A DNA stretch of 64,000 nt from Labilibaculum sp. DW002 (GTDB taxonomy: Bacteria; Bacteroidota; Bacteroidia; Bacteroidales; Marinifilaceae), in NCBI RefSeq assembly GCF_029029525.1, contig NZ_JAKJSC010000001.1, positions 868,001-932,000 on the forward strand. Reading direction: 5' to 3'. A model generated the notes under the pieces. The model was given only the letters and a program-made list of their open reading frames with translations, ran no database searches and was not told where the DNA came from. A program made the translations under genes and the position numbers. How positions within the stretch are numbered: the stretch's first letter is position 1; each line of letters opens with the position of its first letter. This document shows, piece by piece, positions 8,904 to 18,012 of the stretch.

Positions 8904-9155
8904 TTAAACGAGTCCGAAAACGCCGTTTAAAATCTCAACAACACTCTCATGGTCTACCTCTTCGTGCAAGTCATCCCCAACCTTTAATATTGGTCCTTTC
9001 GCACAATTTCCTGTGCACAATTCTCCATGAAAGAAAACTTTATCTTTCAATTTATTTTCTTCGAGAAATGTATTAATTGCTTTTAGAGCTTTCCCGTTAC
9101 CTCTTGAAAAGCAGGAGCTTCCCAAACAAATGGTAATTTCGATTTTTTCGGCCAT
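8904..9155 (-). CDS. Thioredoxin-like [2Fe-2S] ferredoxin, NuoE-like
   Basis: 83 residues, equivalent to just the C-terminal [2Fe-2S] domain of NuoE/HydC-type subunits. Four cysteine ligands are visible: CLGSSC (residues 10 and 15 or so) and LCTGNC. Such proteins pass single electrons between flavin or NADH-linked enzymes and hydrogenase modules. It sits 33 nt upstream of the copy-1 hydrogenase-like gene, inside the five-gene operon, and may be the electron donor or acceptor of the sensor. No flavin- or NAD-binding subunit is present in the operon. Confidence 0.88.
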   Translation of the reverse strand: MAEKIEITICLGSSCFSRGNGKALKAINTFLEENKLKDKVFFHGELCTGNCAKGPILKVGDDLHEEVDHESVVEILNGVFGLV

Positions 9156-9278
9156 TTAGTTTTGTCTTTAGAATCATGTTTTATGAGGATCATTACAAAT
9201 TCCACTTCATCAACAAAACCATCCACCTCTTAGGAATTTTTAAAACAATACCCCATGCCACTTTAGGTTATTTACATT

Positions 9279-10466
9279 TTAAATATAGCTAAGATCTACT
9301 TCTTTTAAAAACTTTTCCTCTAGTAGTGTAACAATATTCTTCACAACCGTTCTGCGAATCTCTAACTCCATTGGTAAATTAGGATCTTGATGTGCAACAT
9401 TAATTTTCGTTCCATTAACAATAAATATCTTATCACTTTCCAACAAAACTCGAACCAACTGATCCGCAGGACCATGACGCAAAGAGGAAAGATCCTTATA
9501 ACTTTTAAGTAATCGCTGCACTTTTCCAAGAGTCAAAATCCCTTCAGTTACCAAATCGATACCTTCAATATGTGATATGGGTGGTAATTCAGAATCGGTA
9601 ATTGTTAATTCAATCTCAACTGGTTTATCAAATTCACGGGATATAATACCTGCTGTTGTACCACCACAAACTACTTTTTTTCCTTCAAATTCTTTTACCT
9701 GCTTTGCCAATTGAGCGTCTTTTGTACGTTCATAAGGAGGTCCAGTGCAGATTAATAAATTTCTCGGCTCACGAAAATAAAGAACCCCACAGGAGGTATC
9801 GTCCTTTGGTTTATTTGCGTAATTAGCACAAGCTCTGTCTACTACCGAAGCTCCTAGTTGCCTAGCTGAAATATAAGGTTGCCTACGAATTAATGACTTT
9901 ACAAACTGATCCACATTCTCCATTCCCCAACCAAAAGGCAATCGCTGCGTTCCCATTCCAGAATTGCTTACTCCATCGGAACAAAATATGATTCGATCTT
10001 CTTTTTCTGCCTTAAATCGATAGGAATACAACACCTTACCAAGATTGTTATCGCCATTTAATTTCAGTTCCTCACATTCAGGTGTAAAACTCTCTAAACC
10101 TCTTACAATTAAGCAATCTGGACTATCATAGCGAATAATTCGAGTTTCTCCGTCGCACTCAATTTCAACAATTGTGAAAGTAGAATAGCTAGCCTTTCGT
10201 TTACTACAAACTGGTAAAGTTTTCATTATTACCTCTGCAGCTTTGCGAATATCCTTATTCACTTTCATATAATTCAGAATCATAGAAGCTGTTAAAGTTC
10301 CAAGGACATTGGCTTTTACACCACTACCTAAGCCATCGGATAATACCAAAATTGTTCGGCCTTCCTCTTTAATTTTTCGAGACATAAAAACATCTCCACA
10401 AATTGCCTGACCATCAAAATTCTTTTGTTGGCACTCAACTTCTATGTAATAATCGGATTTTACCAT
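9279..10466 (-). CDS. SpoIIE/PP2C-type protein phosphatase, hydrogenase-associated (copy 2)
   Basis: 395 residues, a full-length paralogue of the phosphatase at 5833-7017. PP2C motifs are LVLSDGLGSG, IIFCSDGVSNSG and KDDTSCG. The C-terminal extension ends in AHQDPNLPMELEIRRTVVK, nearly identical to copy 1, so this unassigned region is under selection and is likely to be functional. The gene starts 3 nt after the stop of the copy-2 hydrogenase-like gene. A 123-nt gap with no visible gene separates it from the small [2Fe-2S] protein. Predicted to be cytoplasmic; the substrate is unknown. Confidence 0.85.
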   Translation of the reverse strand: MVKSDYYIEVECQQKNFDGQAICGDVFMSRKIKEEGRTILVLSDGLGSGVKANVLGTLTASMILNYMKVNKDIRKAAEVIMKTLPVCSKRKASYSTFTIVEIECDGETRIIRYDSPDCLIVRGLESFTPECEELKLNGDNNLGKVLYSYRFKAEKEDRIIFCSDGVSNSGMGTQRLPFGWGMENVDQFVKSLIRRQPYISARQLGASVVDRACANYANKPKDDTSCGVLYFREPRNLLICTGPPYERTKDAQLAKQVKEFEGKKVVCGGTTAGIISREFDKPVEIELTITDSELPPISHIEGIDLVTEGILTLGKVQRLLKSYKDLSSLRHGPADQLVRVLLESDKIFIVNGTKINVAHQDPNLPMELEIRRTVVKNIVTLLEEKFLKEVDLSYI

Positions 10467-10469
10467 AGG

Positions 10470-12188
10470 TTATTTCTCCTTCGCTAATGTATAAAACTCA
10501 ACGATTGAGTTCAGCATTTCTTCCGTTTCTGAAGCATTTTCACCTAAAAGATAGGCGATTTTTTGAACCGTTTCTAAATTCTTCTGATTAACTGATTTTG
10601 CTCTTGAAATTACTTCTTCACGTTGAATGTATGGCTGTGACATATCGCGAAGAATCGCACCGACTAATTTGTTTTTATGAATACTAAAAATTGTAATGTG
10701 AAACATTTTATTACCAAAACGAATGTCTCGCTCTAGATTATCAACACCAGTAGATAGTGCAGATGAAAATAATTTATGAAAGGGAGCAATTTTATGCAAG
10801 TCTGCATCAACTAAAGCTGGCACTGTATCGTACAATTGTTCTATTTCTTCACCCATCATTCTGGCAAAGCTTAGGTTTGCTTCCCTAATTTTTAATTGAT
10901 CATCAACAATTACTACACCAGAAGGAATTTTGCGCAACAATGCTGTTGATTTCTCGTGTGCAATTTTACGCATATAGGACACGCACATATTTGGCTCAGA
11001 TCGATCTTCAAGTAAGGCACCTGCAAATTCACGACAACTGTTGTAACCGCAACCACCACAATTAATTTCATCTTTATCGGAATATTTACCGACCATGGTT
11101 AAGGCCTCTTTTATACTATTTTCCGAATGCTCAACAATTTCAATTGCTTCTATCGAATCAAAATCTCTAGTAATTGGGAAATCTACATTTAATGTAATTC
11201 CCGCTTCATCACCTACCTTGTTTATTACTTCCAAACGCTTTATAGCTGTTGAGTAATTTTTATCTGTACCTGGCCCATTAACACATCCACCGTCACAAGC
11301 TAAAAGTTCCAAAAACATCACCCCAGGTTTTTTATATTTCTCCAGGTCTGTTAAAACATTTTGTATGTTGTTAATCCCTGAGAATGTCATATATACAGCA
11401 TCGGTCGCGGTGGTGTTTTTTTTAACACCCATAATCATACCACCATCTATAGGATATAAAATTCCCTTTCCAGCTTTACCTGGAACAAAAATATCATGCT
11501 TCTTTTCTTCTGGGAATAAATATGGATCAATATTTTCTTCTTCAAACCATTTTTTAAGATCCAAAAAAGTTAGTGATGCCTCTAACAAATCAGGAAATTC
11601 ATCACTTTCGGATTTCTTTGCAATACAAGGACCGATAAAAACAACATGATTATCTTCTCCATATTCTTTCTTAAGAAACTTTGCATGAGTCAGTAGAGGT
11701 GATAAAAAAGGAGTAATATTATTCTTGTACTGTGGATAATGCTTACAAATCATCTCCACCACAGAAGGGCAAGCTGAAGATATGTAAATACCCTGTTTTT
11801 GATCTTCAATAAAACTGGAAACCTGCTTTGAAACTTCTTGAGCACCTAAAGCAGTTTCCGAGACCGCAAAAAACCCAAGAGATTTTAAAGCCGAAACCAT
11901 CTGATCATCAGATAAATTAGGGAATTCGGTAACAAAAGATGGTGCCAAAGATACAATTACTTGTTTCTTTCTTTTGAGCAGACCTTTAACGCTTTTTAAA
12001 TCATCACGAACTTTCTTTGCATTTACAGGACAAATTAAAGTACAAGTTCCACAATAAATACAGTCGTTATGAAGAATTTGTGCCGAGTTATTCACCACCT
12101 TAATGGCTTTTAATTTACACTCTCTAATGCACTTGTAACAATCCTGACAATCATTCAATTCGGTGTACACCGGCTTAAAAACATCCAT
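10470..12188 (-). CDS. Sensory [FeFe]-hydrogenase-like protein with PAS domain (copy 2)
   Basis: 572 residues, first gene of the operon. Domain order: 2x[4Fe-4S] ferredoxin with all eight Cys (C14, C17, C20, C24; C43, C46, C49, C53), Fe-hydrogenase domain (about 75-330), Fe-S motif CGGCGYNSC, PAS domain (starts KIPSGVVIVDD) and a helical tail (ETVQKIAYLLGENASETEEML). H-cluster ligands are intact: L1 SSACPS (C140), L2 GPCIAKKSE (C188) and L3 ACDGGC (C298, C302). The proton-relay Cys before C140 is Ala139, the replacement described for sensory-type hydrogenase of Thermotoga (HydS). It can probably bind an H-cluster if HydEFG maturases exist elsewhere, and is expected to be slow and suited to sensing. 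A GAGGGAG sequence precedes the ATG, unusual for this phylum. Confidence 0.9.
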   Translation of the reverse strand: MDVFKPVYTELNDCQDCYKCIRECKLKAIKVVNNSAQILHNDCIYCGTCTLICPVNAKKVRDDLKSVKGLLKRKKQVIVSLAPSFVTEFPNLSDDQMVSALKSLGFFAVSETALGAQEVSKQVSSFIEDQKQGIYISSACPSVVEMICKHYPQYKNNITPFLSPLLTHAKFLKKEYGEDNHVVFIGPCIAKKSESDEFPDLLEASLTFLDLKKWFEEENIDPYLFPEEKKHDIFVPGKAGKGILYPIDGGMIMGVKKNTTATDAVYMTFSGINNIQNVLTDLEKYKKPGVMFLELLACDGGCVNGPGTDKNYSTAIKRLEVINKVGDEAGITLNVDFPITRDFDSIEAIEIVEHSENSIKEALTMVGKYSDKDEINCGGCGYNSCREFAGALLEDRSEPNMCVSYMRKIAHEKSTALLRKIPSGVVIVDDQLKIREANLSFARMMGEEIEQLYDTVPALVDADLHKIAPFHKLFSSALSTGVDNLERDIRFGNKMFHITIFSIHKNKLVGAILRDMSQPYIQREEVISRAKSVNQKNLETVQKIAYLLGENASETEEMLNSIVEFYTLAKEK

Positions 12189-12458
12189 AAAATCTCCCTC
12201 TATTTATTCTAACCATTCACAAAAAGGCTCTTTCAACTTTCAATTATACAAATCTCAGAATTTATGTAATAGATATTAGATTCTAAAGACTATTCTAGAA
12301 CACATCCATACAATTAATAGACATTTTAAATAAGACCTAAACAAATACCATAAGCACTTGTTTTTAATGCATTACAAGCATCCAATTACGAACACATACT
12401 GTTCATTTCCGTGCGCATTTTGAACAAATTAAAACATCTAGAGAATTCGTAAAAATCT

Positions 12459-12473
12459 AAGTAGGTGCTACTT
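12459..12473. promoter_or_regulatory. Perfect inverted repeat AAGTAG-gtg-CTACTT
   Basis: Six-base perfect arms with a 3-nt spacer lie in the divergent region between the hydrogenase-sensor operon and the PQQ-propeller gene. The size suits a dimeric regulator. The cognate protein is unknown. Confidence 0.35.
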
Positions 12474-12496
12474 CTAAATAATGGCGTAATGTTTGC

Positions 12497-12514
12497 TTCA
12501 CAAATACTTGTGAA
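12497..12514. promoter_or_regulatory. 18-bp palindrome TTCACAA-ATAC-TTGTGAA
   Basis: Seven-base perfect arms with a 4-nt spacer, 91 bp before the ATG at 12605 and about 310 bp before 12188. The half-site spacing resembles CRP/FNR-family sites, although the half-site itself differs from classical ones. It is a candidate operator for one or both divergent promoters. Confidence 0.4.
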
Positions 12515-12604
12515 CGTTTTGATTTACAGGATACAAAAGTATTTAATATGCATCATCAAAACTCATCTACTTTATAATTTTGAAACATCTAATACCAAAT
12601 AAGC

Positions 12605-13837
12605 ATGAAAACAATTAAACTAAACTTTTGCATTATAGCAGCCATACTTGTTTTTCAGGTCCCCTTTGCTAATGCACAAGATGCTCCATCAAAAGATTGG
12701 AATCAATTTAGAGGCATGAATAGAAATGGAGCAGTCAATGAAGAACTTAAACTAAATCAAATTCCAACAACTGGTCCCAAATTACTTTGGAAGAAAAAAT
12801 TAGGCGATGGATTCTCTGAAATCACAATCTCTAAAAATCGCTTATACACCATGATTAGCGAAAAACAGGATAGCATTACCGGTTCCGAGTTCATTGCTGC
12901 TTACGATGCCAAAACAGGAAATGAAATTTGGAGAAGCAAAGTGGACTCCTTGTTTTTTGATGAATTTGGTGATGGCCCAAGATCAACTCCTGCTATTGAT
13001 AAAGATCGCATTTACTGTCTAAGTAGCTACGGAAAACTTACAGCATGTCATCGTAAAGATGGTAAAATTGACTGGCAAGTTGATTTCATGAAAGACTTTG
13101 AAAGTAAGATTCCCCGTTGGGGATTTAGCTCATCTCCGGTAATAATAGACAATAATCTCATAGTAGAAGTTGGTGGAAGTAATGAAAAAGCATTCATCAG
13201 TTTCGATAAAAACACTGGTGATGTGCTATGGAAAAGTGGTACAGGAATAGCAGGTTATAGCTCTCCAGCAATAGCAAATATTGATGGAGTTAAAAACATT
13301 ATTTTTGCAAATTCAGGTAAACTTTACGCCTTAAACACTCAAGGTGATACACTATGGACGAACACTTCAAAGTTTGCCAACACAATGGCTATGCCTGTAG
13401 TTTTTGACGACAGTAAAGTTTTCTTGTCATCAGTTCGAAGTAGCGGTTTCATTGTATTCGATATTAAAGCAAATAAACCAACAGAAATCATCCGTGGTTC
13501 AAGCATGAAAAATGATTATTCTTCATCTGTTTACCACGATGGTTGTATTTATGGATTTCATGTTGCAGCTCTTCAATGTGTCTCTTTGGAAACTGGCGAG
13601 AAAAAATGGACAAAAAGAGGCTATGGAAAAGGCAGCCTTATACGTGTTAATGACCAATTATTAGTATTATCCGATAAGGGTAAATTAATACAAGTAAAAG
13701 CAACACCAAGTGCATATACTGAAATGGGCAGTTTTCAGGCCATTACAGGAAAATCATGGACTGCTCCATCTTTTTCTGGAGGTAAACTTTACCTAAGAAA
13801 CCTAAGTGAGATGGCTTGTTATGATTTAGCAAACTAA
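12605..13837 (+). CDS. Secreted PQQ-like beta-propeller repeat protein
   Basis: 410 residues with a signal peptide (IIAAILVFQVPFANAQ). The mature part is made of PQQ/BamB-like beta-propeller blades: repeated units such as AYDAKTGNEIW, CHRKDGKIDWQ, SFDKNTGDVLW and LETGEKKWTK. The opening WNQFRGMNRNG is common to a family of exported PQQ-binding-like proteins. Conserved residues for true PQQ dehydrogenase activity are not evident, so a binding or scaffold role is as likely as an enzyme role. It is followed after 51 nt by another secreted protein on the same strand, probably in the same operon. Confidence 0.8.
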   Translation: MKTIKLNFCIIAAILVFQVPFANAQDAPSKDWNQFRGMNRNGAVNEELKLNQIPTTGPKLLWKKKLGDGFSEITISKNRLYTMISEKQDSITGSEFIAAYDAKTGNEIWRSKVDSLFFDEFGDGPRSTPAIDKDRIYCLSSYGKLTACHRKDGKIDWQVDFMKDFESKIPRWGFSSSPVIIDNNLIVEVGGSNEKAFISFDKNTGDVLWKSGTGIAGYSSPAIANIDGVKNIIFANSGKLYALNTQGDTLWTNTSKFANTMAMPVVFDDSKVFLSSVRSSGFIVFDIKANKPTEIIRGSSMKNDYSSSVYHDGCIYGFHVAALQCVSLETGEKKWTKRGYGKGSLIRVNDQLLVLSDKGKLIQVKATPSAYTEMGSFQAITGKSWTAPSFSGGKLYLRNLSEMACYDLAN

Positions 13838-13888
13838 GCCAAATCTTCATTACAATTAACTTGACTTTTACTATTTAATGAAATACTC

Positions 13889-15085
13889 ATGAAACGAAGA
13901 AATATTCAAATTCTATTTATCGTTCTTTTTCTCTCCTTTCCTTCTCTTCTTTTTGCCCAAACAGCTGAAGAAATAATTGCGAAACACATAGAAGCACATG
14001 GAGGATCAGACAATTGGAATAATATTGAATGCATAAAAGTAACAGGTACATTCACCGCTTTTAGTCTTGAAAAAGATTACATGGCTTACAAAACTAAGAA
14101 AGGCAGTTACTATGCAGACTTCCATTTGGGAGAACAACACATAATCGAATCGTATAATGGAAAAAAAGGCTGGACGATTGATCCTTGGCAAGAGATTCTT
14201 TACGCAAGAAACATCAACTCAAAAGAAACTGATGTTTTCCAGCAAAAAGCAGAGTTCTTTACTCCTTTCTTAAACTATAAAGAAAAAGGTCATACTGTTG
14301 AATATTTGGGAAAGAAAGACATAGATGGAACCGAAACCTATGCTCTAAAAATCAACAAATCCAACGGAACCACGCAAACATGGTATTTGGATACAAACAC
14401 CTATTTGGAATACAAATGTGAAGCTCCATGGGTAGACTTTGCACAGCCAGTTCCTGCAGAAATGTACTTTGATGACTTTAGATCAATTGAAGGTGTAGTT
14501 ATCCCCTTCTACACCGAACGAGGCTTTTGGCAAAGAAACAGGGTTGTTCAATTAGAGAAAGTAGAAATAAATCCTGAATTTGATAAAAACCTTCTGGTAA
14601 TGCCTAGAAGGGAGGAAATTTCTAAACTTGATTTTTTGGAAGGCGAATGGGAAGTAAAAATGGAATTCATAAATCGCAGAGGAGAATGGCAAGAAATGGG
14701 AACTACTCAATCAAAAATTAGCTATATTTCGACCAATATGCTGCAAGAAGAAATGAGCTACGAGAGAAATTTCCCAATAGGAATTAATGTTCGTTACACT
14801 TATAACTCAGACCTAAAATCTTATCAAATTTCTGCTTTTAACGACTTCACTTCCAACATAGAAGTGATGCAAGGTAACTTTACTAATAAGACCTTGGTAC
14901 TAGATGATACTAATGTGTCATTTACAGCAGAAAAGACCCCAAAGAAAATGTGTAAACAATTCTCTTACACAAAATTAAATGGCAATAGCTTTTCCGTGGA
15001 AAATAAAACGTCACAAGATCAAGGAAAAACATGGACGTCCAGAGTTAAATTTACCTACACAAGAAAAACAGAGCAAACTAATTAA
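13889..15085 (+). CDS. Secreted LolA-like / DUF1579-like protein
   Basis: 398 residues with a signal peptide (FIVLFLSFPSLLFAQ). Residues about 20-230 look like an outer-membrane lipoprotein-carrier (LolA/DUF4292-like) fold: AEEIIAKHIEAHGGSDNW is the usual beginning, followed by beta-rich segments (YNGKKGWTIDPW). The second half (LDFLEGEWEVKMEF onwards) resembles DUF1579-type domains. Predicted periplasmic or outer-membrane associated; no catalytic residues recognised. It is probably co-transcribed with the PQQ-propeller gene and is followed by a strong terminator. Confidence 0.65.
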   Translation: MKRRNIQILFIVLFLSFPSLLFAQTAEEIIAKHIEAHGGSDNWNNIECIKVTGTFTAFSLEKDYMAYKTKKGSYYADFHLGEQHIIESYNGKKGWTIDPWQEILYARNINSKETDVFQQKAEFFTPFLNYKEKGHTVEYLGKKDIDGTETYALKINKSNGTTQTWYLDTNTYLEYKCEAPWVDFAQPVPAEMYFDDFRSIEGVVIPFYTERGFWQRNRVVQLEKVEINPEFDKNLLVMPRREEISKLDFLEGEWEVKMEFINRRGEWQEMGTTQSKISYISTNMLQEEMSYERNFPIGINVRYTYNSDLKSYQISAFNDFTSNIEVMQGNFTNKTLVLDDTNVSFTAEKTPKKMCKQFSYTKLNGNSFSVENKTSQDQGKTWTSRVKFTYTRKTEQTN

Positions 15086-15105
15086 AAAAAAGATCTTCTT
15101 ATTTA

Positions 15106-15138
15106 AACCTCGAATCTCAACTTTTCGAGGTTTTTTTT
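15106..15138 (+). terminator. Rho-independent terminator
   Basis: Arms AACCTCGAA (15106-15114) and TTCGAGGTT (15124-15132), a 9-nt loop and a run of eight T, 20 nt after the stop at 15085. Confidence 0.85.
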
Positions 15139-15323
15139 ATCGTTTAAAACTGAATATACAAGATGCTATTTGTTGTTTCAATCGCAACACTTACGTCGTA
15201 GCAACTATAAACTATTTGAAAGTGCCAAGTGAACCATACTTTTAAATTATGATTATATTTAAGCGGAATGTGAAAATATTCTTAATTTTCCATTGAAATA
15301 ATAGTTACACTTAACGCTAACCA

Positions 15324-16268
15324 ATGCAACAATCCATAGCCTTCTACAATCTCGAAAACTTCTTCGATACGGTTGATGATCCTATCACAAATGATGATGA
15401 TTTCTTACCCAATGGCTATAAAAACTGGACAGAACTTAGGTATTTAAAGAAATTAGAAAATATAAGCGCTTCGATTGCTTCTATTCCAAATGGGCTACCA
15501 GCATTAATTGGTGTAGCAGAAATAGAAAACAAAACGGTTCTTACGGATTTAATTTACCAAGCTGAATTTAAACGAGACTACGATTATATCCATTTCGACA
15601 GCAAGGACAGAAGAGGAATTGATGTTGCTCTTTTATTTAATAGGCAGCACTTTAACCCGATCCACAAAGAAAAATTAAAAGTGCATTTAAATGGCAATCC
15701 AAACTATATTACACGAGACATTTTATATGTAAAAGGAGAATTATTGGGAGACGTAGTTCATATTTTCGTCAACCATTGGCCATCAAGAGGTGAAGGAACA
15801 TTAAAATCGATGCCAAATCGTATTGCAGCCGCCCAAAGCTTATCCAAAAAAGCAAAATCAATTTTAGATTTAGATGAAAATGCCAAAATAATCATAATGG
15901 GTGATTTTAACGATCTTCCTGTTAGTAAGTCAATTACTCAATATTTAAAAGCTAAATCGAACAGTGAATTAAGAAAACACGAATTCTACAATCTGGCAGC
16001 AATACCCTACCAAAACAAAGAAGGAACGCTTTTTGCCCAAAAGCGATGGTTGATGTTCGATCAAATCATTATCAGTAATGGAATGATAAAGGCAAAAGGA
16101 ATTAAAATAACCGCAAATAGATTGCAAATACACCACGATAAAAGCTTATTATATTACGACACTCAGAGAGGTATTTACAAGCCTAACAGAACCTATGCTA
16201 GAGATAAATACTATGGAGGTTCTTCGGACCATTTGCCTGTTTATGTTGCAATCGACATTGAAAATTAA
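15324..16268 (+). CDS. Endonuclease/exonuclease/phosphatase family protein
   Basis: 314 residues without a signal peptide. Family motifs in order: FYNLENFFD at the N-terminus, GVAEIENK (metal-binding Glu), VNHWPSR, IIMGDFNDLP (Asp/Asn) and SSDHLPVYV (Asp-His pair) near the C-terminus. This metal-dependent fold cleaves phosphodiesters in DNA, RNA or phospholipids, and the actual substrate is not readable from the sequence. It is transcribed alone, with terminators or gaps on both sides. Confidence 0.88.
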   Translation: MQQSIAFYNLENFFDTVDDPITNDDDFLPNGYKNWTELRYLKKLENISASIASIPNGLPALIGVAEIENKTVLTDLIYQAEFKRDYDYIHFDSKDRRGIDVALLFNRQHFNPIHKEKLKVHLNGNPNYITRDILYVKGELLGDVVHIFVNHWPSRGEGTLKSMPNRIAAAQSLSKKAKSILDLDENAKIIIMGDFNDLPVSKSITQYLKAKSNSELRKHEFYNLAAIPYQNKEGTLFAQKRWLMFDQIIISNGMIKAKGIKITANRLQIHHDKSLLYYDTQRGIYKPNRTYARDKYYGGSSDHLPVYVAIDIEN

Positions 16269-16389
16269 AAATAGAATTGTAAATTGAATACTGTACAAAA
16301 TTAACCATTCTCTCACGACAGTTTGAAAACAAACCATACAGAACAGAAAAGAAGCCTAGCTAGCGCAACTATACCAAGTATTTTTAATC

Positions 16390-17952
16390 ATGCCAATAAG
16401 AATTAAAAAGGACAGTGGATCGAGTAAATCACAACAAAGAATTTCTAGAAGACGAAGAAGTTCCAGCAGTGGCTCAGGTGGTGGAGGTGGACTCATAAAT
16501 ATACTTCTCCCAATATTTATAAAGCTATTTAAAAAGAATCCTAAAATAGCCATCATTCTTATTCTCTTAGGTGTTGGCGGTTATTTTCTACTTAGCAAAA
16601 GCAGTATTAGCACAGATAATTCGACCTTAAAATCCTTGCTTCTAAGTACTGGATTAGAGATGGATGAACGTGTTTACGACAAAGCTGAGGTGTTCGAACC
16701 CTTGGCTGATAATGTAAACAACCCTCTTCCAGAAAGTGTGAGTTTGGAAGAATATTGTCCAAAACGAATGAATCAGGGCGGACAGGGTTCTTGTGTTGGC
16801 TGGTCGAGTGCTTACGCAGCCCGCACAATTATGCACGCCAGAGCAACTGGTCAGGATCCCGACGAGGTAACCTTTAGCCCAGCCTATTTATACAATCAAA
16901 TTGCCTTACCCAATTGCCAAGGGACCTACTTACAAAATGCCATGGAGGTAATGAACAAAGGTGGTTTACTCCCCTTTTCACGATTTGCTTACAATGAAAA
17001 TTCTTGCGCAAAAAAACCTACTAACACAGAACTTCAAGCAGCTTCAGATTACCGAATTAAAGGATTTAACAGACTTTCAAAAGATGGCGACAATTACACC
17101 ACCGATTTACTGGCCATAAAACAAAATTTAGCTCAGGGAGCTCCTGTTGTTATAGGAATGATGGTGGGCGGTAGTTTCATGTCAAACATGAGAGGTAAGA
17201 AAGTTTGGACACCTACCCGATCTGATTACTCAATGCAAGGATTCGGAGGGCACGCCATTTGTGTTATTGGTTACGACGATTATTTTGAAGGTGGTGCTTT
17301 TCAAATAATGAATAGCTGGGGTGAAGATTGGGGCCAAAATGGACTCTTTTGGGTTAGATATAACGATTTTGAATATTTCACACGCGAAGCTTATGGTTTG
17401 TATCCAATGGGTAATGCCGATGCTCCAACAACTACAATTCTAGAGGTTGAGATTGGTTTAATCGAAAACGCCACTGGAAAGAACATTCCTTTACATCAAG
17501 AATCTGGCATTTTATATACAAGCCAAAAATCTATCTCTGCAAATACAGACTTTAAAGTAGAGGTTACTAATTCGCTGGAATGTTACACTTATATTTTTGG
17601 AGCAGAAACCGATGGTTCCAGTTATATCCTTTTTCCATACACAAAAAAGCATTCCCCTTACTGTGGTATTACAGGCACCCGCTTGTTTCCTAAGGATCAT
17701 TCGTTATATCCTGACGAAATAGGAGAAAGGGACTATATCGCAATTGTTATCTCCAGACAAAAACTGGATTACAATCAACTAAACGAAGCTTTTAATCAGT
17801 CTTCTGGCAATTCTTATCAGGAAAAAGTATACAATACTCTTGAATCTGAACTAGCCCTCGATGTGAAATACTTGCCTGGAAATAAAGTCTCTTTCAGCAC
17901 AAATTCATCAATGAAAAATACTGTAGCGGTAGTTCTAGGAATAAATAAATAA
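16390..17952 (+). CDS. Membrane-anchored C1-family cysteine peptidase with DUF4384-like tail
   Basis: 520 residues. A basic, Ser-rich N-terminus and a six-Gly-rich run precede one transmembrane helix (about residues 52-70, IAIILILLGVGGYFLLSK), so the rest is probably periplasmic. The papain-type domain shows the catalytic Gln/Cys motif NQGGQGSCVGWSSAYA, the His motif GGHAICVIGYDD and the Asn motif IMNSWGEDWG. A C-terminal beta-rich region of about 150 residues (LECYTYIFGAETDGSSYILF) resembles DUF4384 domains, which often follow peptidases in this phylum. The substrate is unknown. It ends 9 nt before a bidirectional terminator shared with ridA. Confidence 0.88.
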   Translation: MPIRIKKDSGSSKSQQRISRRRRSSSSGSGGGGGLINILLPIFIKLFKKNPKIAIILILLGVGGYFLLSKSSISTDNSTLKSLLLSTGLEMDERVYDKAEVFEPLADNVNNPLPESVSLEEYCPKRMNQGGQGSCVGWSSAYAARTIMHARATGQDPDEVTFSPAYLYNQIALPNCQGTYLQNAMEVMNKGGLLPFSRFAYNENSCAKKPTNTELQAASDYRIKGFNRLSKDGDNYTTDLLAIKQNLAQGAPVVIGMMVGGSFMSNMRGKKVWTPTRSDYSMQGFGGHAICVIGYDDYFEGGAFQIMNSWGEDWGQNGLFWVRYNDFEYFTREAYGLYPMGNADAPTTTILEVEIGLIENATGKNIPLHQESGILYTSQKSISANTDFKVEVTNSLECYTYIFGAETDGSSYILFPYTKKHSPYCGITGTRLFPKDHSLYPDEIGERDYIAIVISRQKLDYNQLNEAFNQSSGNSYQEKVYNTLESELALDVKYLPGNKVSFSTNSSMKNTVAVVLGINK

Positions 17953-17960
17953 TTGAAAAA

Positions 17961-17996
17961 AAAATGGCCGCTAATCGAAAGATTAACGGCCATTTT
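17961..17996. terminator. Bidirectional terminator between peptidase and ridA
   Basis: Arms of 16 nt (17961-17976 and 17981-17996) with one mismatch around a GAAA tetraloop; the stem contains ATGGCCG and CGGCCAT. A and T runs flank both sides, so it can stop both converging transcripts. Confidence 0.88.
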
Positions 17997-18012
17997 TAAT
18001 ATCAATAAGCGA

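Larger units (their letters stand above)
12189..12604. other. 416-nt divergent intergenic region with two palindromes
   Basis: No gene is seen between the divergent starts of the hydrogenase-sensor operon (12188, minus) and the PQQ-propeller gene (12605, plus). It holds two inverted repeats (12459-12473 and 12497-12514) and a TAATTTTG -7 box at 12575-12582 directed at 12605, without a clear TTG -33 element. The minus-strand promoter could not be assigned with confidence. Confidence 0.6.
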
